NCBI GenBank assembly: GCA_024364735.1
Contig: JAGFNQ010000872.1
Coordinates: 310,001 to 374,000 of the forward strand
DNA: 64,000 nucleotides
DNA from: Boesenbergia rotunda
Lineage: Eukaryota; Streptophyta; Magnoliopsida; Zingiberales; Zingiberaceae
Direction: 5' to 3'
In this document: in pieces, positions 22,936 to 35,760 of the stretch
Layout of the letters: each line of letters opens with the position of its first letter
Position numbering within the stretch: position 1 is the stretch's first letter
Translations under genes and position numbers: made by a program
Notes under the pieces: model-generated
Told to the model about the DNA's origin: nothing
Seen by the model: only the letters and a program-made list of their open reading frames with translations
Database searches by the model: none

Positions 22936-23432
22936 TAGGGGTGTAATCGAACCGAGCTGATTCGAATAGTAAAAGGCTCGAGTTCGGGCTCGGCTCGTTA
23001 TTTTTAGGCTCGAGTTCGGGCTCGAGTTCGATTCGAACTTTAGTTCTTAAGCTCGAGTTCGACTCGTAATAAAATTAAATAGCTCGAGTTCGGCTCGAAA
23101 AATGCTTGTTTAAAAATTAAACGAGCTTAATTCGAGCTCCTTTAAAATAATTAACTATAATAATTAATAATATATTATTATATTTATTTTTTATATGATA
23201 TTTAATTATATATGTATATATAATAAGATAAACGAGTCTCTTAACGAATATATTTGCAAGCCTCTAAATGAACATGTTCGCGAGCTCACGAACCAAATAC
23301 TCTTAAGCTCGGGCTCAGCTCGATAATGTTCTCGAGCTCGGCTCATTAACTTAACCGAATGAACTCGAATGAACTATTTTTCGAACCGAGACCCGAATAG
23401 CTCGTGAGCGGCTTGGCTTGTTTACACTCCTA
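22936..23432. mobile_element. hAT-like MITE, about 497 bp
   Basis: The element begins taggggtgtaatcgaaccgag and ends ggcttgtttacactccta, which are imperfect inverted termini. The flanking 8-mers gttgttgt (22928-22935) and gttgttgc (23433-23440) differ at one base and fit a hAT target duplication. The interior repeats ctcgagttcgggctcg-type motifs on both arms and has no coding capacity. It sits in the TTG tail of the RTE LINE, so the duplication could partly reflect that tail. Confidence 0.78.
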
Positions 23433-23440
23433 GTTGTTGC

Positions 23441-26095
23441 TTATGTTGTTATAGTAATATTTATCTAATGTCACATTTTTTATTTTTTATTTTTGTAATT
23501 ACAGGGTTACATCAACTTTATTCCCATACGTTTTAGACCCTTTTTTTGGATGCCCTTGTGCAAAAGAAAAAAAAATTATGATTATAGCATGATGAATTAC
23601 TTTATAGGTAAGAGTGTATTATATACCCAAGAAATAGCATATACCAAAGTCAATTTAATTTAATATATAAGGCTAAGATAGATATGTGGAGTTATGAATG
23701 AAAAAAAAATACCACTACAACAATCAGATCTAAGTCTAAAATTGACAAAAATGAGGGGAAATAGATAAAATTGTCATAAACATATTAAAATGGTTAAGGT
23801 TAATAATTCTACACTTAAACAAGTTACGTCAATTAAAGTTAAAGGTGTGAGAGTTGAGAGACTTGTTTGTTTTAGTCATTCATTTTTTTTCTTGTATGTG
23901 ATTGTTCTCTAACTTTCTATCCAGGAGTATCTTTTGCTTATAATTTTCACATGGATAAATATCGTTATGCAGTTAATAATTGTCATAAGTATCCAATTTT
24001 TTGCAGATTATCAAGAAGTTCATCACTAGGAGGCTGTATCAGGAAGCAACATACGCCAATTGACATTTGTTTCGTGGTTTCTCTAATTGTCTCCCTTTTT
24101 TAGCTCATGCAACTAATTAATGTTCAGCGAATTTCTGATAATGTTATACATCCTTTCAATGTCTATCCAATCATGCTTACAGGAAATGAATAGAACACAT
24201 AAAAAGAAGTTTTTTAGAAATCAGACAACATACGTGAATGTTCTGTTGCTTGCCTTTTTGCTGGACTCCATCAAAACCACTTAGAGGACCCATTTCAATT
24301 GCATACTTCCTTCGTAGTTGTCTGCTTCTACTAGTCACACAACCTTTCTTTTTTAAAAACCTGATACATGTAGAAAGTAAAATACAATGAATGAACACAA
24401 TCATTCTCTATAGATGGATGAACAGTTTGGTGTTTCAAATTTTCTGTTAGCCAGAATTTACTTTGAGATACATGTTTTGCTATCTCTCACTAATAGTTCA
24501 GATCAGTTTCCTTAGATTAAACTCTAATGATGCTACATTTTTTTTATTCGTAATCATGGACGATAACACAGATGGGAGAGGAATAGATAGACAAAGCAAT
24601 ACAAGCAAAGACGTTTGAGAAATCTACCTGAATGATCGATCTGCTGCTTCTTTATTTGTAATCGTTCCCTTTTATCTTCTTGGTTCCCCTACTTATCTGC
24701 TTCATCATCCACAGGTTGTATATTGTTTGCCCTTTTGACTCTCGAGCTGAAAATGATTATAGAAACTGAGGTACCTGCATGGAAAGTGGGAATATATAAA
24801 CTGGTGGTATGGACCTCTTTCCACGTAATTCATTCAGTTGCTGAATGGCTTCCTGTGTTTAATTCAGAAGAATTATATAGGCTAATTGATATTTATATCA
24901 TCTTCAATGTTTTTGTCACATAGAGATTAATCCCTTGACCTTGACTTGGGGCTTTCTTTAAAATAGTAGCTTCATGGAAGTTGTTAGACAAGTAATTTGA
25001 CTGAATTTCCAAGCTTGGAGTATTTTTATCTTGGGAGAGACAACGAGCATGAATAATTTGATACCTCTACAGTAGGGACAAACTTTTAGTTGGGCAGTGG
25101 TGGAGCATTCAGAGAAATAATAAAAGGATCGAGATTTGTATTTTAAACTGAATGAATATCGATTGACTTCTGAATGTGCATAAACTTGGTTTCAAATTTA
25201 TTAAATAGGAGAAAAGGTTGTGTAGTGCTTCTAGGATTAATCTGTTGCAATCTGGACACTTGTATTATTCGATCAACCAACAACTTAACTTGCAATTGTC
25301 TAGGCAAGACTACTAATTCACACAGTGGCTAGGCCGGGAATAGGCAACTTTGGCCTTGCGACTGGCTACAAGCGCGTAGATATTGTCATCTCCATGGTTG
25401 TTCATTAAATGTATATATTTGAATACTATTGTATCGTGTCGTGATGTTTTCACACTAGTGACAGATGACCGATTAAAAGTCATGCTAGCTAGCTGAGTTC
25501 ATGCGTGACTTCATCAATTTTTATCATTTTTTGGGTTAGATTTAAGCTAAAATAAATTTAGATTATACATCCGTCCGTAAGTATATAACTATGCAACTAT
25601 TTCTGAGATTCGAGCCTACTGTGACGGACTGTAATAGATTTTTTTTTTCTCAGTGAAAAACAAATCTAATGTTGATCATTTGAATGGACTTCTATGAATA
25701 TTCTTAGATTTATCTAAATGATGGGGTGAAAATTTTTATAGGATCGGATCGATTATTTCTAAGATTAGTTGGTATGAAGAGTTTGATACTTGCAACTATT
25801 GTCTCAGCTAATGATGCAGCGGCCAAGTATCTGGTTAAGAATCGAGTTTCAACTTTGATGAATTAATAAATGAAATTTTCTTAATAAACAGTTGACCTAA
25901 AAATGTTGGATTGATGGATCGTTTATTGTAAGTGCTTTCTAATTTATTTTGATGGTCAATAAGAAATTTTTATGAAACCGAATTAATTATCTTCCGGATT
26001 AATCAACTAAATGAGATATTTAGTGACGATTAAAAAAAATACAAATATTACCTAGGCTAAGGACAATGATAAATCAGTTCCATAGTTAATCAATG
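23441..26095. other. Intergenic spacer with SINE fragments
   Basis: This is mostly AT-rich and gene-free. A 75-codon minus frame at about 24177-24404 (KKGCVTSRSRQLRRKYAIEM...) might be an exon or UTR of something upstream of the DUF247 gene, but matches no family I know. Fragments of the SINE family lie at about 25600-25790 and 25915-26010; both contain an aatttttat-gga/gaaaccg-ga/aattatt core. The final bases caatg (26091-26095) are the left flank of the next LTR. Confidence 0.5.
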
Positions 26096-29033
26096 TGTTA
26101 AATACCGGATTTTTTTTAAAGGGTTGAAAAGGTATTTTTTTTTTAAAATTAGGAGCCTAGTTGAAATATTCCAAACTTGGAGGGCCTTTTTGCAAAAGGC
26201 AAAAATCTAATATAAAAACCCTAAAACCCCACTCCCCATTTCAGTTTCCCGACCCTTTTCTCCTCTGCTCGACACTACAACCGACGACCGACGCTCCATC
26301 GCGCCGCCCGCCGCCGAGACCTTTTCCTCTTCTTCTTCTTCGGTTGCTTCGGCGCACACGAAGGAGACGTCGCCTTGTCTTCTTGTTCGCGGTTCTCTTC
26401 TTTTCTCCCTCGCGCCGCAAGCCCTAATTCCTTCTCCTCCCTCGACCGACGCCGAGCACTCTAGCCGGTCGCTGTCTAGTTGCCGGAGCCGACCGCTCCA
26501 CATGATTTTCCTCTGCGGTCTTCACAAACACATCCCTGTTGCTTGCGCCGCCCACTAAGCAGGTAAGGAATTTAATTAGGTCTTTGGTCATGTTGTTCTT
26601 CGTGAATCATACTTCTGATAGGGGTTGTGTTTCGGTTTGTGTTTAAGTTTTGGATGATGGGCTGCTAATTTAGATTGGTTTTGGTTTGTGTTCTTGCTAT
26701 GTCTTTGTACAGAATCTTTGCGAAGTTGACGTTGGGTCCTCTGTTCTTGATGTTGCGGTGAGTTTTAATTAGAGGATTTCCTATTTGTGTGTGTTTTATT
26801 GTTTGGTGGAGATAAATTAGGGGTATGGCGTATGATCAGTGGAGATGGTAAGTTTAGGATGTGGCTTATGGGTTAGATTCCATTGCCTTGGTATACTCTG
26901 CCATGGGAATTGTATGTTCGAATAGGATTTGGAATGATCAGTAGGGATTGCTGATCAGAAACTTTATTCCAAACGGGTTGAACAGTAGATTGGTTATTGT
27001 TTAGAGTTTGTTTTGGTGGATCGATTAAGGTAGGACATCCTATACCTCAATGTGATGATTTAGTGGTTGTTTATCCTACCGTGGGATGTAAAGTTTGAGT
27101 TTTTGTGGTTGGATTAGTTTCGGGTAATTGTGTTGTGGTCTTAAGTCACTAAATCGGTAATTGGAGAAGGTGCTCTTGTAGGTGAACAGTTTGGTTTGTG
27201 TTATAGGGATGTTTAGTTCAGAGTTCTGTTGCTACCCTCTGTTATGTCATGAGCTTGTGTAAGAGCATGTCTCTGTGTTGGGTTGTACTTCCATTGTTAT
27301 GTGATGGATCTTGGATGTTGTAATTGGGATTCGTCGTAATCATGTTTAGTATTTTATTTAGCTAATTTATTAATTTTATAATTAGCTAAACTTTATCATA
27401 TAAACAGGACCTTGACCTTGGACTTACGTCATCGATCGTGGGAGGTTCTTCTCGTTACGTTCTACAATAAAGGCAGGTATTTCTCCTTTGTACTCGAGTA
27501 GTTTTCTTTACCTTAAAAGCATGGCTATATTATGTCTGATAGGTTGCTTGACCTTATTCTTTGTCGTTATTTAAAACATCGCCGTTGAGACTTATTCTTC
27601 GTTGATCTTCGAGTGTTCCTAAATTCGTATCTGTACAGTCCTCTATTGGTTTTCTATTCTGTAAAGTGCCGTTTGTACGCGAGTACTTAGAAGTCCATTA
27701 TACACAGATAGATTTATTTTGGCATTAGAAATACCCTACCCAGTAGTGTAGGTGCATAATCGTTGGTTTTGATTTCCGATTGATTATATTGATGCATCGT
27801 GTATTCATTGGACTTTATTGCATCGCTGTTTCTCCGGTTGTTTGTGCATCGTATAGCATGCACCATACTTGCACGTTGCATACTAACGATTGTTGGGCTT
27901 ACATTTGGTTAAGTCGTCGTTAGTCATATTGTTGCTCGATTCACTCAACCACATGTTGTTATGGTAGTGGTTAGAGTGCGAGTGTTTGTCCTGTCATGCC
28001 AGACAGTGACACCCTCACCGTTGATTTTAGAGGGATGAGTTGTTGGTGGCTCACCCTCACCGTTGTTTTTCGAGGGATATATTGTAGCTGTAGTAGCTCC
28101 CCCGATGTACTGGGGTTTGGAGTGTAGGCTCCCCAGCATCCTGTCCACTCAACCACGTCTTATGTTGTATTTGTTGTTGGAGTGGTACAGTTGTCACAGC
28201 CCTACCCACTCGGTCACACAGATGGGATGTGTTGACGGCTTGACTGGCGTCAGGGGTGACACATGTCATTGCATCATGTGCATACGTATTTCTTTTATGC
28301 ATTTGTTTGTGTTTGATGCACTTATATGAGCTATGATTGTTGCATATGTATGACATGCATGTCTATCTTGATATTATTGTTGTTGAGTTATTCTATACGT
28401 GCTTAGTCGTTATTCAGATTTTATACCATGTCGTATTATATTGGTTATGCATGATTAGGTAAATCTGATATTTTTTATGGACTGTACCTTTTGATTCTCT
28501 ACTTCGTTATCTTATTTATGTCATGCTTATTTGTCTACTCATATACCCGCAGAGTTCACCCGGACTCACCACCCCTGCTTTCCTTTTTGTTGTTTCAGAT
28601 AGCAGGTAGCGGTATTACTTGGAGCCAGAAGATGATCCAGTTGCTAGTCCCTCAGTCCTTCAGTTTCATCGGATGATTTTGGTTTGGAGTTGTTTCAGAG
28701 TTAGTCTCCGTAGTTTCCTTGTTTTCCGCATTTTATATTATTTCTGGTATGGTCTTGATTAAATAAAAATTGTAGTCATGTCTTATTGGTCGGGTTTTAT
28801 TCGTTGTGGAGTTTCTTATTAAGTTGTGTTTTCTTTTATGCCTAAAGTGGCTGAGTCACCCATTAAATTATTTTAAACTGCGTGGTTGTGTGTCTTTTAT
28901 ATATTGTTGTGATGCTAGCCGCATATGGTTAAGCTATATATGTGAATACATGTATTATTGCTCCATATTGTCCGCCGAACAGGGGAGATGTTGTCTGATT
29001 TTCGAGGAAGCATGTGCCTCTGGGGGCGTGACA
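26096..29033 (+). mobile_element. Probable solo LTR of a Ty3-gypsy-type element
   Basis: The 2938-bp unit starts TGTTAAATACCGG and ends GGGGGCGTGACA. The flanking 5-mers are caatg (26091-26095) and caatc (29034-29038), four of five matching. A TATA-like box (aatataaaaacc) lies near 26208, followed by a GC-rich leader with a possible splice donor at 26562 (caggtaag). The 3' part has a repeated tgacaccctcaccgttg motif (28006 and, shifted, 28050) and the hydrophobic gttcacccggactcacc stretch common to chromovirus LTRs. There is no internal region or polyprotein. The family assignment is a guess from structure. A non-coding transcript unit is an alternative reading. Confidence 0.6.
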
Positions 29034-29038
29034 CAATC

Positions 29039-30158
29039 ATCCATGATTTAATATTTAAGGTGCACTATGAAATTAATTTCTTTCTACAAAGTGATAATTT
29101 AAAAAGAAGGAAAATCTTAGTGCAATGATAAAATCATCGTGATTCCAGCCTTAAAAATAACCTCTTATAAAGTAATATAAAATTACGTATAATAGATCCT
29201 TAATTACATATGACGAAACCTTTATGCACAAGCTGCCCTTAGAGTGATAAATCTAAAACGCTAGCGAGCGATAAGATTGGACCGATCACGTTGAGGATTA
29301 ATATGTTGCAACAACGGGATATCTGGATAAACAAATGCAACTATTTTATAAAAATAATCTGTATATATTTCATAAATATATAATAACATATAAGTTATAT
29401 TATTTTATATTATTATAAATCATTTATGAGTAACTTGTATTTAACATTTATTTAATGTCATGCAACTCATTTGAGTTGGTTGAATTGGGGGCATTTTTAT
29501 TATAAGATGATTAACGAGATTTTTTTAATCTTGGATGATCGATTCGGTCTCACGAAAATTTTCATCGATCGGCCCGGCATTTTTATTATAAGATGCCCAA
29601 ATATAGAGTTAGAGATTTTAACCCATTAATTAAATGAGTCAAGTTTGACTCAGGACATGATTGAGACTATCAATCAGAATCGCTGTCCAGCATCTTTTTC
29701 ATCAACGGAAATATCAAGGATTTATATACCTCGATACGGCATTTCTCTGAATTAGTTCGATTAAGAAAATTAAAAATCAATCATTTTTAAGATTAGTTCG
29801 ATTAGGAAAATTAAAAATCTGAATTATAAAAAAAAACAATGATTTCTCATAAATTAAATAAAATACACGTTGCAAGTTTGGAACATTTTGCTCTGAACTA
29901 ACATAATTTCATTATATGCTACTGAATATTATTAGCATGGTCCCGAGACCGGAGAGACTCGCTACATTTCTGTGGAAGAACGAATACATCATACAAAAGA
30001 ACAGGACCGACCACTAGGTTATCGATTCTGCATCATCATCCTCTACATTGAAACATCATTCATTCTTCCAACTTGGTGAATATGATATATTATCATGTGC
30101 CAGTGATTGCTAAAGAAACTGAGGTAATTTATACGAACTAAATCGCAGGCTGAAATAC
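29039..30158. other. Spacer and 3' flank of the TRM-like gene
   Basis: AT-rich DNA without a gene. A minus-oriented SINE-family fragment lies at 29513-29580 (aacgagatttttttaatc...gattcggtctcacg). The last 200 bp before 30159 should be the 3' UTR of the minus-strand gene that follows. Confidence 0.55.
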
Positions 30159-33100
30159 TTAATTGATATGGAATTCAGCAAAAACTTCATCGACCAATGA
30201 GCTCAATATCTGTCTTTGAATTTGCTTGCCAGTTTCGAATGCTTCAATCTCAAATTCCACCCAGCTTCCCAAGTGAGTGCTCATGTCATTTGCCACGAGT
30301 TCATCTACAATCCAGTTACTCATATATTTCCATCCTGAAATTTCATCATAAATCTCTTGTGCTATATCCTTCCTAGTCAACATTATCCCCTTGTTCCATG
30401 CTTGATAACCTGCCTTAAAGTAATGGTCATGTTTCAACTCCAAGCATTCTTGGACACAGTCTTCCAGCAACTTGCTCCTTGCCTTATCGCCTACTAACTC
30501 TTCTTGTACAAATCTATTATTATCTTCAAAGTTCTCAGCAACGCTGGTTAAGTAGTATGAGCCTATATTCTCGGATGTCAATCCTTTGTTACACAGCATT
30601 GTCCTTACATACTTCAATTCCTGCTCGTTTGGCCTCATAGGGTCTGCTGTACCCTCCTGAGGATCTTTTGCTACAGAAGAAGCTGAATCAGACAATTCGG
30701 GTTCAACAGATTTACTTGAAGAATGTAAGTCAGCGATGTTCTGAGCATTCACTGATGATGGACAGAGATCACTTCCTGGAGAAATTAGTAAGCACGAATG
30801 AAATATAAAAAGAACAACTAAATGTAAACATATCCAGTAAACAATGCTTTACCATATGTACTTCCTTGGCTCTCTGATAACTGCCAGCTTTCACTTGAAA
30901 AGGAAGCATCAAATACAGAAAGGGGACTCTGTTGATTGTGTTCCTCGATGCACAAGTTGTTGTTGCTACTTTGATTGTTTTCAACTTCTACTGCCTGAAA
31001 TGGGATTCGGAGTTTCAAGAGTTAAGATAAAACCTTTTAATTCGCCACAAAAATGAATATCTTGTAGAAATGTTCACTGAGAACATTGTACTGCCCAGAA
31101 GCACAAGCCAATGACTTATCAATAGTGAATCACCAATGAACGTAAATAATCGTGATGTTTAGTACTAACACTGTACAGATTTCCATTCCATCTGCCGTAT
31201 CAAAGCTCAAGGATTCCGTGATTGACAGTGAGAAAAACAATGAATCCATACACGTGCATAGTCAAGCAGACAAACCGTAATTTTGAAAGCTCTTGTTGTG
31301 TAATTGCATCACAAGGATATTGGACATCAATAAAAAAAACGGAGTCATAGGATTTACATACAAAATTCCAAAGAGAACTGTAATTAATAGTTGAGAAGAC
31401 ACTGTTCTTTGTCCAAAACACGCTCAATTATTTATGTTCCCTTGCTATAGGAAGTAATATTTAAAATTAACGATCATCTAGAGACATCAATTTGCCTCTG
31501 AAGTGTGACCTCGAGCACTATATTTTTTCATAATAGACAATTGACATGCCTAAATATGTTTAGTATATTGATGTTATTTACTATAAGTGTGCCCAGTCCC
31601 AACTAAATGGAAATTTACAAATCCTATGAATAAGAATTATGTGATTTGTGAAAGTGTTCAGTTGGCATGACTAAATATGTTTAATCTATTGATGTCATTA
31701 ACTATAAGTCAAGCAGACAGTGAGAAAAATCTAGTGATGTTTAGTACTAACACTGTACAGATTTCCATTCCATCTGCCGTATCAAAGCTCAAGGATTCCG
31801 TGATTGACAGTGAGAAAAACAATGAATCCATACACGTGCATAGTCAAGCAGACAAACCGTAATTTTGAAAGCTCTTGTTGCGTAATTGCATCACAAGGAT
31901 ATTGGACATCAATAAAAAAAAACGGAATCATAGGATTTACATGCAAAATTCCAAAGAGAACTGTAATTAATAGTTGAGAAGGCACTGTTGTTTGTCCAAA
32001 ACACGCTCAATTATTTATGTTCCCTTGCTATAGGAAGTAATATTTAAAATTAACAATCATCTAGAGACATCAATTTGCCTCTGAAGTGTGACCTCGAGCA
32101 CTATATTTTTTCATAATAGACAATTGACATGCCTAAATATGTTTAGTATATTGATGTTATTTACTATAAGTGTGCCCAGTCCCAACTAAATGGAAATTTA
32201 CAAATCCTATGAATAAGAATTATGTGATTTGTGAAAGTGTTCAGTTGGCATGACTAAATATGTTTAATCTATTGATGTCATTAACTATAAGTCTGCCTAG
32301 TCCCAATTATATGGAGATTTACATTTACAAATCCTACGAATAAGAATTACTCCAAGTGTTACTTGTGATGTGTCAGATATGTGACATGAATGATTTAACT
32401 ATGTGAATCTGCTTCCCCATGATGCCAGACTTAACAAGCGTGCCCTGAAAGAAGGCCAAAGGCCTATGGCATTATATATTAAAAGGATGCATAAGCAAGC
32501 AACAAATGCTATTTGTTCAATGCAAATATAATGACCACTATTGGAAATGCAATAAAAATTACTCCCAACTGTTATTTGTGAAAAAATCAGACAAGTCATA
32601 TCCAAAACAATATGTCAGTGTTATATCTAACTAACAAGAATTAGATCAGATGAGCAATTTTGTATGGTACTTTTTAAAAAAAAAGATAACTTACCAACTG
32701 CTTATTGTTCATTCCAATCACCTGATAATTTGTTGAAGAAATACCAGAGTTAACTACAATTCGAGGTCTATCTTTCAATTGTCTAGGTTGAAAATCCTTG
32801 TGTTGTGCTGTCGGAGTGTTCAAACCATAGCAAGAAGCGTTCAGAGCCTGTGGAATAGGGGCAGAAGCTGTAAACTTCGTTGTTCTGGTGAAGTCACAAG
32901 ATAGCTCTGTAGGAGAAGTCAATTCTCTTAGTTTCCGTTCTAAAAGAGAACTCAACGCATCACCACCTAAACTATCCAATCCTGGTGACGACATATTCTT
33001 GTTTACACCTGAAAAATTATTTTCTAAACAACTACATTTCTCTTTGTCCCATTTATCAACCACCAAACTGCCTGATTGAGAAGCACCAAATGTTTTTATC

Positions 33101-34776
33101 AAAGGGGATGTGAACGTAAAAGAAATAATGTCAGTGGTATTTCTGTTATCCTCAGATCGTTTTGTGTGTTCATCTATTACCATATCAGATTTAACTTGCG
33201 TTTCATGTCTCTTCATAAGCCCACCGTAAGTAGGCAAATTCTTATCACTGTTGAAGCCGCCTTCTATTAACCTTTTCTTTTGTGGGAAATCCTTGTTACT
33301 GGAAGATGACCCTTCCATATCAAGGCCTGTGATTTTCCTGCAATTATTTCTTGAAGGTCCTGAAAACTTGTTTGCATTCCTATTTTTTCCAGATGAAGGA
33401 TCTGCAGATGGGTCCTTCCTTCCATGCTGTTGACTTGATTGCTTCGAGACCAATTTGCTTTTGCTTACTTGACAGTTCTGTTTCTGATTGTTTTGTCTAA
33501 GGACACTAGAAACACTGCCTGCTGAGGCCTTTTGTTGTGACTTACTTTTCTGGTTGTTTGCTTGTGTCCTGAATGGCTGATTTCCTTTGTAATCATCATG
33601 CTCCTTCTGAACAATTGTGCTCCTACTTGAAGAACCTAGCCCTTCCCTTTTCTGAACATTAACTTTAGCTTGGATCGCTAAAGAGATGGATTTACCCTTA
33701 CCTCTTGCTCCAGCTCCATTGATTTCATAAGGATCTGGAGAGGACCTAACAATAACAATATCTTCGGCCCTATTCCAGTTCCTGGATTGTCCTCTAGAGT
33801 AATGAGAATCATCCAACTCAACTTGTCCTCTGGATAGTTGTAACAGCCGCGTTGTCCTCTCTGTAGTAGATATGCTATTCTTCGGTTCACAAACTCTTAT
33901 AGGAATTGAAGGTGAACCAATCTTCCCTTTTGTACGAGGATGCATTTGCAGCCCTGGTTCAATAATCTTTGCAGCTGCCTCCATAATTTCTGTTGCATTC
34001 TTTGCTGAGGTGAAGCCAAGGTTCTTGCTCGGCGATAACAACTTGTGGTGGTTTAGTGGAAGGGACTTTCCCAACCTTGGAGGCAATATTTCCCTTTGGA
34101 ACCTTTCTATAGGGCTGCTGGGCATCTTCTGAGACCTGGATTCCATGGGCTTCCTGAAGCAACCTTCAGCTTTGTGGGGAACATAGTTGAAATTTTCATT
34201 TGTGTAAAAGTCAGGACTTCTCTGGCTCTGGTTGTAGCGAAAAGATCGTGCATCAAAGAAAGGAGTAGAGTATGGCTCTGGAGCTCCAGATGTTGGCATG
34301 GAATCAAGACCCATGAGTCTCGCCACTACACCTGGGGCTCTTGTTCCATTTCCATCATCATCGGTCACTGATGAAGCGCAACTATAGTCACTACTTCCTT
34401 TGATACTTGGAACGGCGAATATGTCATCATCGTCAATCTGACACTAACATAAGAGATGGGCATCGATGAATGCAATCCAACTTAACCAATCTATAAAATA
34501 AGAAGAAAAAAAACACACTCACCAAACGGAGCTGCGTTGCTGGCAAATTGTCAGTGCTTCTCTTCCCTTGCTTTGTGCCCTCTAAATGACGAACATGACG
34601 AAAGATTACAGTTTCAATAAAAAAAAAGGAGATTTTTTTTTTTAAGCACAGGATCGATGAACAGGGCAATTAGACTTACCGGGTGAAATAGTAAACAATT
34701 TCTTCCTAGACTTCCGGTTCCAATCAAAGAGGTGAAAGAATCCACTACTTTTGGAACCACCCTTCTCCCCTCCCAT
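30159..34776 (-). CDS. TRM-like protein (DUF3741 motif plus DUF4378)
   Basis: Five exons on the minus strand join in phase: 34776-34680, 34581-34523, 34437-32695, 30994-30853 and 30775-30159. They give 885 aa. The N-terminus has FHLFDWNRKSRKKLF. The VVARLMGLDSMP motif (residues about 89-100) is the DUF3741/M3 hallmark. A long Ser/Lys/Gln-rich, probably disordered middle follows. Exon 4 has QQSPLSVFDASF, and DUF4378 covers about residues 730-880. This architecture is that of the TON1-recruiting-motif (TRM)/LONGIFOLIA superfamily, whose members bind microtubules and recruit the TON1-TRM-PP2A complex that sets cell shape and division planes. Which of the many TRM subgroups it belongs to is not decided. 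Intron 3 (1.7 kb) contains a tandem duplication. An in-frame ATG 16 codons upstream (34824) is a possible alternative start. Confidence 0.88.
31152..32292. repeat. Tandem 559-bp duplication in TRM-like gene intron 3
   Basis: Two direct copies, about 31152-31710 and 31734-32292, lie 582 bp apart and differ by only a handful of substitutions and 1-2 bp in an A run. Each copy contains a smaller 121-bp repeat (start catgcctaaatatg at 31545, again catgactaaatatg at 31666). A plus-strand frame, opposite to the host gene, reads ISIPSAVSKLKDSVIDSEKN in both copies and ends QADKP-stop. No domain was recognised. Confidence 0.88.
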
Positions 34777-35760
34777 TATCGTCTTTACTTCCTTAAAAAC
34801 CTTCAAAACGACCGACTGAAGCATGTCAATGCACCGAGAATGATTTGCAAATAGGGAACAGAAAAACTGATTTTTTTTTCTTTTTTAAAAAGAAACGAAA
34901 TCATAAGATAACGGCGAGTTAAACCTAATTTGGATAGCTTCAGAGAACAGATCGGATACATTAAGCGTCGGCATTAGAACCCTAATTTTTTATTTAAAAA
35001 AAAATTAGACAGGGATAGCAACACCAACATACCTATCCAACAATCACAGATCGTTGCCCTTCTCAAGACTTGCAAATCTTGGATCTCGACTCCAAATCAT
35101 GGCCGATGCACTGAGCAGTGAGCAACTCCAATCTGAATCGCCAGAAACCCCGATACCTGAGCATCTAATCCTGTTCATAGATCTGATTTAGGTTTCCGAG
35201 AGAGAGAGAGAGAGGGAGAGAGATCGGGCTTTGAAGTTTAAATTGGTAGATCTGTTAATAAAATATTAAAGGACAAAATAAAATTGAAAAGGGGAGACGA
35301 TAAGGCAACGGCTCGCTTCGGCCAGAGGGAGATCCATTTCAAATTCCAAACGGTCGCATATCCCTCTACGACCACTGCCATATATACTTCTATGCGGATG
35401 CGCATCCATCCCTCCATTCGATTCTTAAGGACGATCCTCTCCGCGAGACAGGACAAAGCTCGCAGGATCCACGCGCGGGCCCCGCTGCTTCGCCACGCCA
35501 CCTTTATTGACCACGTGGAGCTAAGTTGTTGGCAAAGTGGCGTGAATCCTGTTTTGAGGAAATGAGGTTAATGGACGGACGCCATACGGTGCGGTGGGTT
35601 GTACTGTGTCTGGTCCCCCACAGCGGCCATAATTCCAAATGCACCTGATCGTTGGATCTCTCTCTTTTGCGTTTAGTTTTTTCCCCTTTCTTTGTAATGT
35701 CACTATAAATTCATTAGCTTTTATCGACAATTCACCTTCGTGATTTCTCGTATATTTAAA
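34777..35760 (-). promoter_or_regulatory. 5' leader and promoter region of the TRM-like gene
   Basis: This stretch lies immediately upstream of the minus-strand start codon. It contains a (GA)n tract at about 35198-35224 (a CT tract on the gene strand), as often seen in plant 5' leaders. Further out is a GC-rich block, 35300-35660, with no coding family. Exact transcription start and any 5' UTR intron cannot be fixed. Confidence 0.45.

Noticed and set aside
24177..24404. Possible 5' exon of the DUF247 gene (KKGCVTSRSRQLRRKYAIEM...)
   Set aside because: No splice pair could be fixed to the DUF247 frame and no homologous extension is known to me; left as an unassigned frame.
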